A DNA stretch of 34,591 nt, from the NCBI GenBank assembly GCA_937995665.1, contig CALKIX010000019.1, forward strand, positions 1 through 34,591. The letters are read 5' to 3'. Shown here piece by piece: positions 14,405-23,237 of the stretch. The notes beneath the pieces are model-generated. The model worked only from the letters and a program-made list of their open reading frames with translations. It did no database searches and had not been told where the DNA came from. The position numbers were made by a program, and so were the translations under genes. Within the stretch, counting starts at the first letter, position 1, and every line of letters begins with the position of its first letter. This DNA is from an uncultured Hellea sp. GTDB lineage: Bacteria > Pseudomonadota > Alphaproteobacteria > Caulobacterales > Maricaulaceae.

Positions 14405-15589
14405 CTAAAAGTCAAAACCGAGGCGGGCAACGACGCCTTCAGCACTATCGGCAAAACCGTCTTTCGCATCGGCATTAAAATAATTCACCCGCAGACGAGT
14501 CTGCTTTGTTGGCCACCAATCGGCACCTAGCGTAATGGTGTCAAGCTGTCCAAGATAGACTTCATCTTCAAGGTCAAGCGTATCATAACGCGCAACTAGC
14601 GCAAGCGCGCCCCAACCGCCAGAGCCAAAGGGTTCGTAAACCTTAAGACGGTTATATGTGCCGCCCGATGATTTATATGTCTTTTTACCGCCAATAACGT
14701 AGCCGACTTCTGCATATCCGCCGCCAAAATTAGCATCTGGATTATCGCCAGACCCGTTTGCACTGACAAGAGCATATTCGCCGGCCGCCCAGAAGCCATT
14801 ATGAATGGCAAGAACTTCGCCCGCAAAGAAATTATCAGAGCTGGCAAAGCGGTCTGTCGTAATAATACGGCCACTTGGGAAATTGCCCGTTACGTCATTA
14901 ACTGTATTGTCTGAGTCAAATGTATGGGCATATGGACGCTGACGATAACGTAAATCTTGGTCATCTCTGGCCTTACGGTAGCGCCATGACGCGCCGAGGT
15001 GAAGAAGGCTCTCATCTGTCTGGTATGGCACATATGTCCCGCGGGCAGCCATGGCATAGCCGTTCTTATTAGGCCCTTCATCATTAATGCTCTCGCCGTA
15101 TACACCGACATTAAATGTGTAGTTCTTGGCCGCAGTCCCGACGGACACACCCAAGCGGCGATCAAGCGCGAAGGCGTCCGTGAAAGCGCCGCGCTCAATT
15201 GTAGAGATAAAGCGCGAGCTGGCTTCTTCTTCTAAAGAGTTATGCGTTTTAAAATGCCCGACTTTGACTTTGAAAGGCTGATTTTTAGGCGCGAATTGAA
15301 CAAAGCCATCCGTGACTTCAATATCGCTCTCAGATGTGTGGTTAAACTCAAATTTATAAGACAGAGAATCACCATATTTACCTTTGGCGAAAAGACGCGC
15401 GCGGCGAACTTCGGAATCCGTGACGTTAAAGCTTGTGCCGTCATTATTTTCGACTGATGCAAATGTTTGGTCAAGCATAAGGCGCCCGCCAATTGTAAGT
15501 GTCGCATCTTGCGCAACTGCGACCGATGGCAATGTCATAATTACGGCCAAAGCTGAAATGGCGATACCGCCTTTTAATGTATGTGTCAT
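14405..15589 (-). CDS. Phosphate-selective porin (OprO/OprP family)
   Basis: This 394-residue outer-membrane beta-barrel belongs to the porin O/P family (PF07396), which admits phosphate or polyphosphate in phosphate-starved cells. It has a signal peptide (cleavage after SVAVA, about residue 26). The first strand TLTIGGRLMLDQTF, alternating beta strands such as YKFEFNHTSESDIEVTDGFVQF, and KVGHFKTHNSLEE are typical of OprP-like proteins. The C-terminus LGFDF ends in Phe as required for barrel insertion. It is first in the operon, with pstS 25 bases downstream and Pho-box repeats upstream. That context supports phosphate as the substrate. Confidence 0.92.
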   Translation of the reverse strand: MTHTLKGGIAISALAVIMTLPSVAVAQDATLTIGGRLMLDQTFASVENNDGTSFNVTDSEVRRARLFAKGKYGDSLSYKFEFNHTSESDIEVTDGFVQFAPKNQPFKVKVGHFKTHNSLEEEASSRFISTIERGAFTDAFALDRRLGVSVGTAAKNYTFNVGVYGESINDEGPNKNGYAMAARGTYVPYQTDESLLHLGASWRYRKARDDQDLRYRQRPYAHTFDSDNTVNDVTGNFPSGRIITTDRFASSDNFFAGEVLAIHNGFWAAGEYALVSANGSGDNPDANFGGGYAEVGYVIGGKKTYKSSGGTYNRLKVYEPFGSGGWGALALVARYDTLDLEDEVYLGQLDTITLGADWWPTKQTRLRVNYFNADAKDGFADSAEGVVARLGFDF

Positions 15590-15607
15590 CGTCCTAACCT
15601 CTTAACG

Positions 15608-15681
15608 ATTATTGTTGTTGGCTGCGCTATGACAGAGTCGTTTGACAGTTTCTTGCACTTTTTATGACAGTTTTATGAAAG
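15608..15681 (-). promoter_or_regulatory. Pho-box array controlling the porin-pst operon
   Basis: On the minus strand four CTGTCA-like half-sites occur. CTTTCAT (15681-15675) and CTGTCAT (15670-15664) are spaced exactly 11 bases apart, with A-rich spacers, as in a classical PhoB box. Two more are CTGTCAA (15648-15642) and CTGTCAT (15635-15629), 13 bases apart. An AATAAT (15613-15608) could serve as -10. The array lies between the DUF1491 gene and the porin start, so PhoB activation in phosphate starvation is expected. Confidence 0.75.
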
Positions 15682-15693
15682 CGTTAATGGAAC

Positions 15694-16026
15694 TTAACTT
15701 TCCTCAATAGGCTCCGTTAGGAAATGACGCCCATCCCGATCTTCAATCTCTATCACCCAAAGATCAGGGTCATCATCTAGGCGGCGCATTATATATGTAT
15801 CGATTTCTGCCTCGGCCTGCGGGCCCATAGGCCACCAAACGCGCTCGCCTGATATATTGCGCACCGGGCGATAAAGCGTCGCCGTGCCGTCCAGCAGGCG
15901 CAGCTTTACGAGGCACGCGCCAGCCTGCGCATCGCCCTTTCTAACAACGGCTGCAAAGGCCCCGCCCTGCTGGGCGCGCCTTATCAAGGCCGCACTCCAA
16001 AAGTCAGACTTTAAAGACAGATTCAC
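15694..16026 (-). CDS. DUF1491 family protein
   Basis: The 110-residue DUF1491 protein is a small cytoplasmic family confined largely to Alphaproteobacteria, of unknown function. Matching segments are LKSDFWSAALIRRAQQGGAFAAVVRKGDAQAGACLVKL, GTATLYRPV, ERVWWPMGPQAEAEIDTYIMRRLDDDPDLWVIEIEDRDGRHFL. The length is normal. It is divergent from the BcsB-like gene and lies immediately upstream of the Pho-controlled porin, but no functional link is evident. Confidence 0.9.
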   Translation of the reverse strand: MNLSLKSDFWSAALIRRAQQGGAFAAVVRKGDAQAGACLVKLRLLDGTATLYRPVRNISGERVWWPMGPQAEAEIDTYIMRRLDDDPDLWVIEIEDRDGRHFLTEPIEES

Positions 16027-16136
16027 AGGCTCATTTCCCTTTCTGCGTGAGCTTTAAGATAAAAGCTCGCCGCGCAGCACCGCTCTGGCACTCTTCTTGC
16101 TTTGTAAGGGTTATGTTAATCATAAGGCCCCTGCGC

Positions 16137-18611
16137 ATGTTCTATATTAGTAAAAAACTTATAAGCACTGCCGCACTGGCAACGCTTTTAGGGACAATTG
16201 CACTGCCTGTCACCGCAAATGCCGCCGCAAGTTCCTATAATGGCGGCCAAAACCTTGTTTATAAGACAACTTTAGCAGAATCTGAGGGACGGAGTGAAGC
16301 CGTACTCGATTGGCGCAACCCGTCAATAGACCTTACATTTGATATGTCAGACGCGGACTGGACCGATAAGCTCGAGCTTTTACTCTCGGCCGACCCTATG
16401 GGCAAAGTGAGCCGCCAAACCAACCTTATGGTACAGTTTAATAATGGCGAACCCACGCCGCTCGTCACGCGAGGGCAGGGTTTTGATGCGCGCATCCTCT
16501 TAGAAGCGGCAAAAATTCGTCCGCGCAGCAATACAATCCGCATCATCTACCCCAAGCCCCAAGGGGCGCAGTGCCTGAGCGCAGAGCATGGCGGCTGGCG
16601 GATCGATTTTGAGAATAGTCTTCTTGTCGCCAAAGCGCGGGCTAAATCGCGCAATTATCAACTACTCGAAGTTGAAAAACGCTTGGCCAATTCAGCGACG
16701 CGGCCTAAATCCGTCCATATCCTCGCGCGCGGACAAGACACAACCAAGCTTCAAGTGCTTGCCGCACAGGGCATTGGCATGCGTATGGATACACTGCCAG
16801 AATTTAAAACTACAAAATCATCCTCAGAATTTGAAGTCGTCATTGCACGCCGCGATAAGCTGCAAGGCCTTGTGACGGATAAAAATATTCTTGGCGGCGA
16901 AGGCCCGCGTATCTCGCTACATGAGGGCCGCCCCATGCGCCTGATCATTACGGGCGATACGGATGCGGAAGTTATGAGCATGGCCAGCACCTTTGCCAGC
17001 AACCCGTTACCGACCACACGAAGCGCCAAGGCCAATGTTGGAGAGTTAACATTTCAAACCCCTTATGCCTTGCAGGAAACGCATATTGAAGGCACCGCAA
17101 AACTTTCTGATTTGAACGGCAGTTTCTTCGATAATAGCTGGGGGCCTAAGCCTAAAAATATCACTTTTAATGTCAAAGACCCGCTTGCCAGCTCTGGCGA
17201 AGTATTGCTCCGTATTGCAAGTGGCAAAACAGTATCAAAAGACTCGCGCGTCAAAATATCTTTAAATGGTCAAAAGTTGGGCTACACAACATTGAACAAA
17301 ACACGCAAATCAGTAGCGTTTGAAATTCCCGCAGGCATTTTACAAGGCACCGACAATCAGCTTACCATCACGCCTGAACTTGATATTGCGCGCTCATCTG
17401 CCTGTCAGCATATTGAAGACACTCCGGGTTTTTACCTCGGCGCGGGTTCTAAAATTACCATTGAGACGGAGGCGAGCAGCCCTACCGCTGAGCTCAGCAC
17501 ATTAACGGCCACCGGCGCGCCCTTCTCCATCGCGCAAGCCGCGGATACGCTTATTGTTCTGCCGGCCCGCTCGTCTCGCGATTATCAAGCCTCTCTAAAA
17601 TTGATGGCAAAACTCGCCAAGACATCTGGGACGTCTTGGGCACAGGCAGATATTCAGCGGGCCTCAAATCTAAGCGCGCTTGATCTTAGCAAGAACATTC
17701 TTTTTATCGGCCCAAGCTCCCAGCTTAACAATACGATTTTAGAGGGCGCGCCCAAAAGCCTTTTAAGCGCCCTTAAAGGCAAAAAACTCAATGGCAATTC
17801 TTATGATGTCGCCTCAACAGAGCGTTTTGCAGGCGCTAGCGCGGCCCAAACCTTTCAGATTGCCGCCGCGCAAACACGCAGCAGGAGCATCCACCAAGGC
17901 GGCGTAGCGGCGCTATACCCATCTGAAGCAAGCCAAGGCAAAGTCATTGGCGTTATCACCAATACGGCCGGGGCCCGCTTTTCAACCATTGCCAATCAGC
18001 TGATTAAGAGCGATCACTGGAATAAAGTTGAAGGCAGTGTTTCGCGCTGGAACGCAGGCCAAGTGCTGATGGCACAAACCGCGCTGGATGTTCCAAATTT
18101 CAAAGCGCCCTCAGCCGCAAATTCCAAAGGCTTTAGCCTGCCAAAGTTAAAACTGCCAAAATTTGATCGCGGCGCGTTTGAATTTGGCGAAATAAATAGC
18201 GCATCAGTGAAAGCCAGACTCGCGAGCACAACCAAAGCCCTTTCAGCTAAAGCTGCAAGCTTTAAGAGCCTTATCGGCTCAAGCAAAGCGGCTACGCCGC
18301 CCACGACAAGCCCAGCTATTCCTAAACTAAGAGGCTTCTCAAAAGTCGAATCTGGCCCCCAGAGCACAGTCTTGAGCACTTCAATTGCCCGGGTATCAGA
18401 AAGACTCGGGAGCGTTGGCCTCTCAGATAAATTCAAGGCGCTGAGCCATTCTTTTAAACGAAAAACACCCCAGCTTAGCCCTGACGCAAGCCTATTTGAT
18501 AAATTTTTAGCCCACCCTTTTGCTCCCCTTACTTTTGGGCTAGGCGCTTTATTCATCTTTTTAGGTTTTTCGAGACCAAAGTCACACATTATGAACAACT
18601 TAGCCGATTAA
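16137..18611 (+). CDS. BcsB-like cellulose synthase regulatory subunit, orphan
   Basis: This 824-residue envelope protein resembles BcsB (PF03170), the periplasmic partner of the cellulose synthase BcsA. The longest frame opens at GTG 16047, but ATG 16137 is preferred. It has AAGG about 10 bases upstream and gives a proper signal peptide, MFYISKKLISTAALATLLG...PVTANA. The BcsB pattern includes repeated jelly-roll-like regions (ITFNVKDPLASSGEVLLRIASG...SRVKISLNGQKLG; HIEDTPGFYLGAGSKI) and a C-terminal membrane anchor at about 795-812. A Lys/Ser/Ala-rich low-complexity stretch (about 660-770) precedes the anchor. No bcsA, bcsC, bcsZ or diguanylate cyclase gene is in the window. It may serve cellulose or another beta-glycan synthase encoded elsewhere. 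Confidence 0.8.
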   Translation: MFYISKKLISTAALATLLGTIALPVTANAAASSYNGGQNLVYKTTLAESEGRSEAVLDWRNPSIDLTFDMSDADWTDKLELLLSADPMGKVSRQTNLMVQFNNGEPTPLVTRGQGFDARILLEAAKIRPRSNTIRIIYPKPQGAQCLSAEHGGWRIDFENSLLVAKARAKSRNYQLLEVEKRLANSATRPKSVHILARGQDTTKLQVLAAQGIGMRMDTLPEFKTTKSSSEFEVVIARRDKLQGLVTDKNILGGEGPRISLHEGRPMRLIITGDTDAEVMSMASTFASNPLPTTRSAKANVGELTFQTPYALQETHIEGTAKLSDLNGSFFDNSWGPKPKNITFNVKDPLASSGEVLLRIASGKTVSKDSRVKISLNGQKLGYTTLNKTRKSVAFEIPAGILQGTDNQLTITPELDIARSSACQHIEDTPGFYLGAGSKITIETEASSPTAELSTLTATGAPFSIAQAADTLIVLPARSSRDYQASLKLMAKLAKTSGTSWAQADIQRASNLSALDLSKNILFIGPSSQLNNTILEGAPKSLLSALKGKKLNGNSYDVASTERFAGASAAQTFQIAAAQTRSRSIHQGGVAALYPSEASQGKVIGVITNTAGARFSTIANQLIKSDHWNKVEGSVSRWNAGQVLMAQTALDVPNFKAPSAANSKGFSLPKLKLPKFDRGAFEFGEINSASVKARLASTTKALSAKAASFKSLIGSSKAATPPTTSPAIPKLRGFSKVESGPQSTVLSTSIARVSERLGSVGLSDKFKALSHSFKRKTPQLSPDASLFDKFLAHPFAPLTFGLGALFIFLGFSRPKSHIMNNLAD

Positions 18612-18693
18612 TTTTACAATTATATCTTTCTTAGGTGCTTGACTCTCAGGCTGCATTTCCCACATTGCAGTTGTAGAGTTTTAGAGAGTTTTT

Positions 18694-19578
18694 ATGACTG
18701 ACACCGGCGAAGCCATTATCATTGATAGCACTGACGCTAGCTTTATGGCAGATGTTGTCGAAGCTAGCAAAACAATACCTGTCGTGGTTGATTTTTGGGC
18801 CCCATGGTGCGGCCCCTGCAAACAACTGATGCCAGCCCTTGAGCGCGCGGTTAAAGCGAATGGCAGCGTCAAAATGGTCAAAATTAATATTGACGAAAAC
18901 AATGCCGTAGCAGGCCAGATGGGCGTAAAATCAATTCCTGCTGTTTTTGCCTTCAAAGATGGCCAGCCTGTCGATGGCTTTATGGGCGGTCAGCCTGAAA
19001 GCGAGCTGAATAAGTTTTTGGGGCGCCTAACGGGCGATAGCGACCCTGTCGCCGAGGCAGCTCAACTGGCCGAGCGCGCCAAAGATAGCCTTGCGGCGGG
19101 TGATCCTGGCGGGGCGGCGCAAGATTACGCGCAAGCCCTAAAGCTTGATGATAATAATGCCGAAGCGCGCGCAGGATTGGCCCGTATCTATATTGATAGT
19201 GGCAATGACGCGGGCGCGAAGGCCTTAATCAACAGCACGCCCGAGGGCCAAGAAAGTCATCCCGAGATAGCCGCGGTGCGCTCAGGCCTGACCCTGACAG
19301 AAAAACCTGTTGCCGATGACAAAACGGCTGCCCTAATTGAAGCCGTGAAGGTCGCGCCTGATGATTTAGATGCGCGCCTTGCGCTCGCCAAAGCCTTAGC
19401 TGGGGGTGGGCGCAACGCCGAAGCCGTGGATCACTTGCTCTATTCCATTCAAAAGAACCGCGCCTATAAGAACGAGGCGGCGCGTATGTTCCTTTTGACA
19501 ATCTTTGAAGCCGAAGGCGTAGAATCGGCAGTGTCCATTGAGGGACGCCGCCGCCTCTCCTCTATCCTCTTTGCTTAG
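18694..19578 (+). CDS. cnoX: CnoX-type thioredoxin-TPR chaperedoxin
   Basis: This 294-residue protein has an N-terminal thioredoxin fold (about 10-110) fused to C-terminal TPR repeats (about 120-294), the CnoX/YbbN architecture. CnoX holds oxidatively stressed clients and passes them to GroEL or DnaK. The redox motif is an intact WCGPC (Cys39, Cys42), unlike the inactive motif of E. coli. A reducing thioredoxin activity as reported for Caulobacter CnoX is therefore plausible. The TPR part has helical pairs such as AKDSLAAGDPGGAAQDYAQALKLDDNNAEARAGLARIYIDSG. It starts a plus-strand run ending at hslV, with a 14-base gap to the LON-domain gene. Confidence 0.92.
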   Translation: MTDTGEAIIIDSTDASFMADVVEASKTIPVVVDFWAPWCGPCKQLMPALERAVKANGSVKMVKINIDENNAVAGQMGVKSIPAVFAFKDGQPVDGFMGGQPESELNKFLGRLTGDSDPVAEAAQLAERAKDSLAAGDPGGAAQDYAQALKLDDNNAEARAGLARIYIDSGNDAGAKALINSTPEGQESHPEIAAVRSGLTLTEKPVADDKTAALIEAVKVAPDDLDARLALAKALAGGGRNAEAVDHLLYSIQKNRAYKNEAARMFLLTIFEAEGVESAVSIEGRRRLSSILFA

Positions 19579-19592
19579 AGATTTAATCACGC

Positions 19593-20264
19593 ATGAGTAG
19601 CCACTATAAAGCCCTAACCCGCCGCACAAATCCTGAGATAATTCCTATATTTCCGCTGAGTGGGGCCGTGATGCTACCAGCCTGTGACTTGCCACTCACA
19701 ATTTTTGAACCCCGCTACCTCAACATGATTGATGACGCGCTAAAATCTGATCGCTTGATAGGTATGATTCAAACAGAAGAGGATAGTTTAGCTCAAATTG
19801 GCGGGCTGGGCCGTATCTCCCAATTTGCCGAACAAGAAGATGGCCGACACCTGATTGTCTTGAAGGGCCTTAAGCGCTTTCGTATTCTCTCTGAACCCAA
19901 AGTATCAACGCCTTATCGACAAGCCTGCATCAGCTTTGAAGGATTTGAAGACGATGCGGAGCTACATACCGCCAAAAAAGACTTGGAAGCCATGTCCGAA
20001 TCAAGCCGCAGTGAACGCGCAGCCCTAACCGTTGCGATGAAGGCTTTGGCCAAAAAACTTGGCGTGCAAGTGGATTGGGACGGACTCTCCGAAATTCCGA
20101 TGCCGCTACTGATCAATCAAACCACAATGATAAGCCCCTTTGCGCCAGAGGATAAGCAATCTCTGCTCGAAGCCATAACAACTGATGAGCGCCGCAAGCT
20201 GTTAACGGGTCTGCTACACCTTTACGCCAGCAAGGATATGGGGCAAGCTAATCCTCCAAGCTGA
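19593..20264 (+). CDS. LON substrate-binding-domain protein
   Basis: This 223-residue stand-alone LON N-terminal domain protein corresponds to the substrate-recognition part of Lon protease without its ATPase and peptidase modules. The opening [35 protein letters not shown] is diagnostic. GCIGRI-like turns (here [11 protein letters not shown]) and the ILKGLKRF segment (here [11 protein letters not shown]) follow. The C-terminal half is helical. Its molecular role is not established; adaptor or protein-quality roles are guesses from the fold. It sits between cnoX and a Trm112-like gene with short spacers. Confidence 0.93.
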   Translation: MSSHYKALTRRTNPEIIPIFPLSGAVMLPACDLPLTIFEPRYLNMIDDALKSDRLIGMIQTEEDSLAQIGGLGRISQFAEQEDGRHLIVLKGLKRFRILSEPKVSTPYRQACISFEGFEDDAELHTAKKDLEAMSESSRSERAALTVAMKALAKKLGVQVDWDGLSEIPMPLLINQTTMISPFAPEDKQSLLEAITTDERRKLLTGLLHLYASKDMGQANPPS

Positions 20265-20283
20265 ACAATTAGGACGATATCCC

Positions 20284-20490
20284 ATGGCCAAAGACATGAG
20301 CGGTAAAGACACCCCCAAACAAATTATCGACCCGAAAATGCTCAGCGCGCTGGTTTGCCCTAAGACCCGCAGTGCTTTGACGTTTGATTCAGCGGCCAAT
20401 GAGCTGATAAGCAAAAAGGCCAAGCTCGCTTATCCGATACGTGAAGGCGTGCCGATTATGCTGATAGAAGAAGCCCGCCAGCTTGACTAA
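20284..20490 (+). CDS. Trm112-family protein (YcaR/UPF0434)
   Basis: The 68-residue Trm112-like protein belongs to a family whose eukaryotic members activate methyltransferases; the bacterial role is uncertain. The core [16 protein letters not shown] and [19 protein letters not shown] is characteristic. The second cysteine pair of zinc-binding members is absent and only one Cys remains, as is common in bacteria. The gene begins 19 bases after the LON-domain gene. Confidence 0.92.
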   Translation: MAKDMSGKDTPKQIIDPKMLSALVCPKTRSALTFDSAANELISKKAKLAYPIREGVPIMLIEEARQLD

Positions 20491-20531
20491 AGCCCGCCCC
20501 GTTCCCACCTAGGGGAAAAGACGGAGTTTAT

Positions 20532-21110
20532 ATGCAACATCACGATTATGCAGATGCCAGCAAATGGCGGGGGACAACCATCCTCACCGTGCGCAAGAAC
20601 GGCAAAGTCGTCGTTGTCGGCGATGGCCAAGTCAGCGCCGGCAATACGGTGATGAAATCGGGCGCGCGCAAGGTACGCCGCCTTGCTGGCGGAAATGTTA
20701 TTACAGGCTTTGCCGGCGCGACCGCAGATGCCTTTGCCTTACTCGAGCGTCTTGAAGCCAAGCTGGAGCAATATCCAACGCAGCTTGCCCGCGCTTGCGT
20801 GGAACTGGCCAAGGATTGGCGCACGGATAAATATCTGCGTCAGCTTCAGGCCATGATGATTGTGGCGGATAAAAACGAGACATTTGTGCTGACAGGTAAT
20901 GGCGATGTGGTCGAGCCAGATAAGCTTGAAACAGGTAGCGGCATTACCGCAATTGGCAGCGGCGGTAACTTTGCGCTCTCAGCCGCCCTCGCGATGGATG
21001 AATATGAAAAAGACGCCGAAACCCTCGCACGCAAAGCAATGAAAATTGCTGATAAAATATGCGTTTTCACCAATAACAACCTCACCCTTGAAAGCTTAGA
21101 CACGAAATAA
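20532..21110 (+). CDS. hslV: HslV, peptidase subunit of the HslUV protease
   Basis: HslV is the proteasome-like threonine peptidase that works with the HslU ATPase in the cytoplasm. The mature N-terminus [21 protein letters not shown] is preceded by a 14-residue propeptide [14 protein letters not shown], so Thr15 becomes the catalytic Thr1. Other HslV hallmarks are [52 protein letters not shown] and ICVFTNNN. The length (192) fits. The ATPase gene hslU, commonly adjacent, is not in this window; an aminotransferase gene follows after 81 bases. Confidence 0.97.
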   Translation: MQHHDYADASKWRGTTILTVRKNGKVVVVGDGQVSAGNTVMKSGARKVRRLAGGNVITGFAGATADAFALLERLEAKLEQYPTQLARACVELAKDWRTDKYLRQLQAMMIVADKNETFVLTGNGDVVEPDKLETGSGITAIGSGGNFALSAALAMDEYEKDAETLARKAMKIADKICVFTNNNLTLESLDTK

Positions 21111-21191
21111 CGTTTTAGGCTTTTCATTCTGTTCACATTAGGTTAGGCCACGGCGTCTTAATTACGCCCATACTTTGCAAAAAGGCCTGTC

Positions 21192-22385
21192 ATGTTTGAA
21201 AATCTCGCGCCGCGTCCCACGGATCCTATCATGGCGATCATGGAAAAATGTAAAGCCGATACGCGCGCTGAAAAAATTGATTTGGGCGTTGGCGTTTATA
21301 AAGACGCCGCAGGCCAGACAGTCATTCTAGAGTCTGTCAAAAAAGCCGAAGCGCTATGGGGCGCAGAAGAAACCACTAAAAGCTATGTTGGCACCGTCGG
21401 CAACCAAGATTTCTGCCAAGATATGCTCGAGCTTATGCTGGGCAAAGACAATCCTGCGATTACCGAAGGCCGCATTGGCGCGGCGCAAGCAGCTGGCGGA
21501 TCTGGCGCGCTACGTCTTGGCGCAGAGCTGCTTGCTGTTGTCGCCCCTAATGCCACCGTTTGGGCCAGCAATCCAACTTGGGCCAACCATATACCGCTCA
21601 TTTCAAGTGCGGGCCTAAAAATGGATAGCTATCCTTATTATAACCGCGAAACTTTGGGCGTTGATTTTGAAGATATGCTCAGCCACTTAAATGACAAAGC
21701 CGCCCGCGGTGATGTCGTCCTGCTCCATGGCTGCTGCCACAACCCAACGGGCGCAGACTTGTCCCCCGCGCAATGGGATGAGCTTGCTGGATTTATGCTC
21801 CAACGCGGGCTAACCCCTTATGTGGATTTGGCATATTTTGGGCTTGGCCGCGGCATGAGCGAGGACACTTATGGACTGCGCAAGCTTGTGGCGACTGTGC
21901 CAGAAGTTCTGCTCGCAGCGAGCTGCTCTAAAAACTTTGCGCTTTACCGTGAGCGCGTCGGCCTTGTTGCCGCAATTACGGCGACGGCTGATAAATCCGC
22001 GATTGCGCGCAGCCAATTTGGCGCGATACAGCGCAAAATCATCTCTATGCCCCCTGATCACGGCGCCGCTATCGTCACGCGTATCTTGCGCGACGAACCG
22101 CTTCGTAAACTGTGGATTTCCGAACTGGACGCCATGCGTGAGCGTATGCTCGGCCTTCGCGCGCAATTATCTGACGCGCTCAATGTTCAAGGCGGAGAAA
22201 CCATGGCTGCGGCGGTGAAAAACCAAAACGGCATGTTCTCAACCCTGCCGCTTTCAAAAGAGCAAGCCGAAGCCCTGCGCAGTGAACATGCTGTTTACCT
22301 GATGAACTCAGGCCGCATCAATATTGCGGGTGCCAATAGCGAAAACATCCCAAGATTGGCTGAGGCTATTTTAGCGGTTATTTAG
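21192..22385 (+). CDS. Aromatic/aspartate aminotransferase (class I, TyrB/AspC type)
   Basis: This 397-residue PLP enzyme transfers amino groups between aromatic amino acids or aspartate and 2-oxo acids. The N-terminus MFENLAPRPTDPIMAIMEKCKADTRAEKIDLGVGVYKD belongs to the Ialpha subgroup shared by AspC and TyrB. The PLP lysine is Lys247 in SCSKNFALYRERVG, and CCHNPTGADLS gives the Asn contact. Arg of NSGRINIAG near the C-terminus would bind the substrate carboxylate. AspC and TyrB specificity cannot be separated by eye. AAGG precedes ATG 21192. The gene is convergent with the PPK2 gene, 6 bases apart. Confidence 0.94.
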   Translation: MFENLAPRPTDPIMAIMEKCKADTRAEKIDLGVGVYKDAAGQTVILESVKKAEALWGAEETTKSYVGTVGNQDFCQDMLELMLGKDNPAITEGRIGAAQAAGGSGALRLGAELLAVVAPNATVWASNPTWANHIPLISSAGLKMDSYPYYNRETLGVDFEDMLSHLNDKAARGDVVLLHGCCHNPTGADLSPAQWDELAGFMLQRGLTPYVDLAYFGLGRGMSEDTYGLRKLVATVPEVLLAASCSKNFALYRERVGLVAAITATADKSAIARSQFGAIQRKIISMPPDHGAAIVTRILRDEPLRKLWISELDAMRERMLGLRAQLSDALNVQGGETMAAAVKNQNGMFSTLPLSKEQAEALRSEHAVYLMNSGRINIAGANSENIPRLAEAILAVI

Positions 22386-22391
22386 ACTCGC

Positions 22392-23222
22392 CTAGTCAAT
22401 CACAAAATCCTCGGGGCGGTAGCCTGGGTCAGGATATTGCGGGTTGATACCTTCTAATTTCTCTTTGACAATCGTGCTAATAATCGCCCCGCGTGTGGCA
22501 CGGTTGTCAGACGGAATAACGTGCCACGGCGCATGATCCGTTGAGGTCTTTTGCACCATGGTCTCGTAAGCGCTCATAAAGTCAGGCCAGAGCTTGCGGT
22601 CTTCCAAATCCCCCGGATTAAATTTCCAGCGCTTATTGGGCTTAATTAAGCGGTCCGCGAGGCGTTCGCCTTGGGTCTCGCGCGAGATGTGAAGCATAAA
22701 TTTTAAAACCGTCGTGCCGTTTTGCGTGAGATGCTTTTCAAAATTATTGATCTGCTCATAGCGCTGCTCCACAGCTTCGGGGGAAACAAAGCCGCGCACT
22801 TTAACCACTAAAACATCCTCGTAATGAGAGCGGTTAAAGACCGTAATGTTTCCCTTTTTCGGACAGACATTATGGATACGCCAGAGATAATCTTGAGCGA
22901 GCTCATTCTTGGTGGGAGATTTAAAGCTGGCGACATTGACATTAAGCGGCGGGGTGCGGTGGAAAATCGCCGAGGTCGTCCCGTCCTTGCCAGAAGTGTC
23001 CATGCCTTGCAGCACAATCAGCAGGCTTCGATCCGCCTCCCCGTAAAGCCTATGAGCCAGCTCGGAGACTTCCTTTGCTGCCGCTTTGATATGGGCACGC
23101 GCGCCCGCTTTATCGTCAAAGATTTTTACTTTGGTCGGGCATTTTGATAAATCAAAACCAGTGCCGCCTTCGGCTTTAAAACGGGTTGAAAAATCATCCA
23201 ACATAACTCTCTCCAATTTCAT
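22392..23222 (-). CDS. PPK2-family polyphosphate kinase
   Basis: This 276-residue PPK2 enzyme transfers phosphate between polyphosphate and nucleotides. The P-loop is GMDTSGKDG (73-81), with the Walker-B-like FNRSHYEDVLVVKV and the lid-region RLADRLIKPNKRWKFNPGDLEDRKLWPDF. The length and sequence resemble the single-domain class that phosphorylates AMP and/or ADP. The precise class is an inference. ATG 23204 has GGAGAG just upstream and is a good alternative start (MLDDFSTRF). It lies 15 bases after uup and is probably cotranscribed. A polyphosphate enzyme is functionally compatible with the phosphate-uptake locus at 9740-15681. Confidence 0.92.
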   Translation of the reverse strand: MKLERVMLDDFSTRFKAEGGTGFDLSKCPTKVKIFDDKAGARAHIKAAAKEVSELAHRLYGEADRSLLIVLQGMDTSGKDGTTSAIFHRTPPLNVNVASFKSPTKNELAQDYLWRIHNVCPKKGNITVFNRSHYEDVLVVKVRGFVSPEAVEQRYEQINNFEKHLTQNGTTVLKFMLHISRETQGERLADRLIKPNKRWKFNPGDLEDRKLWPDFMSAYETMVQKTSTDHAPWHVIPSDNRATRGAIISTIVKEKLEGINPQYPDPGYRPEDFVID

Positions 23223-23237
23223 ATCTGAGCCTAAGTC

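Noticed and set aside
16047-16136. GTG-initiated 30-residue extension of the BcsB-like protein
   Set aside because: It would bury the signal peptide, and ATG 16137 has an AAGG site and a standard N-terminus.
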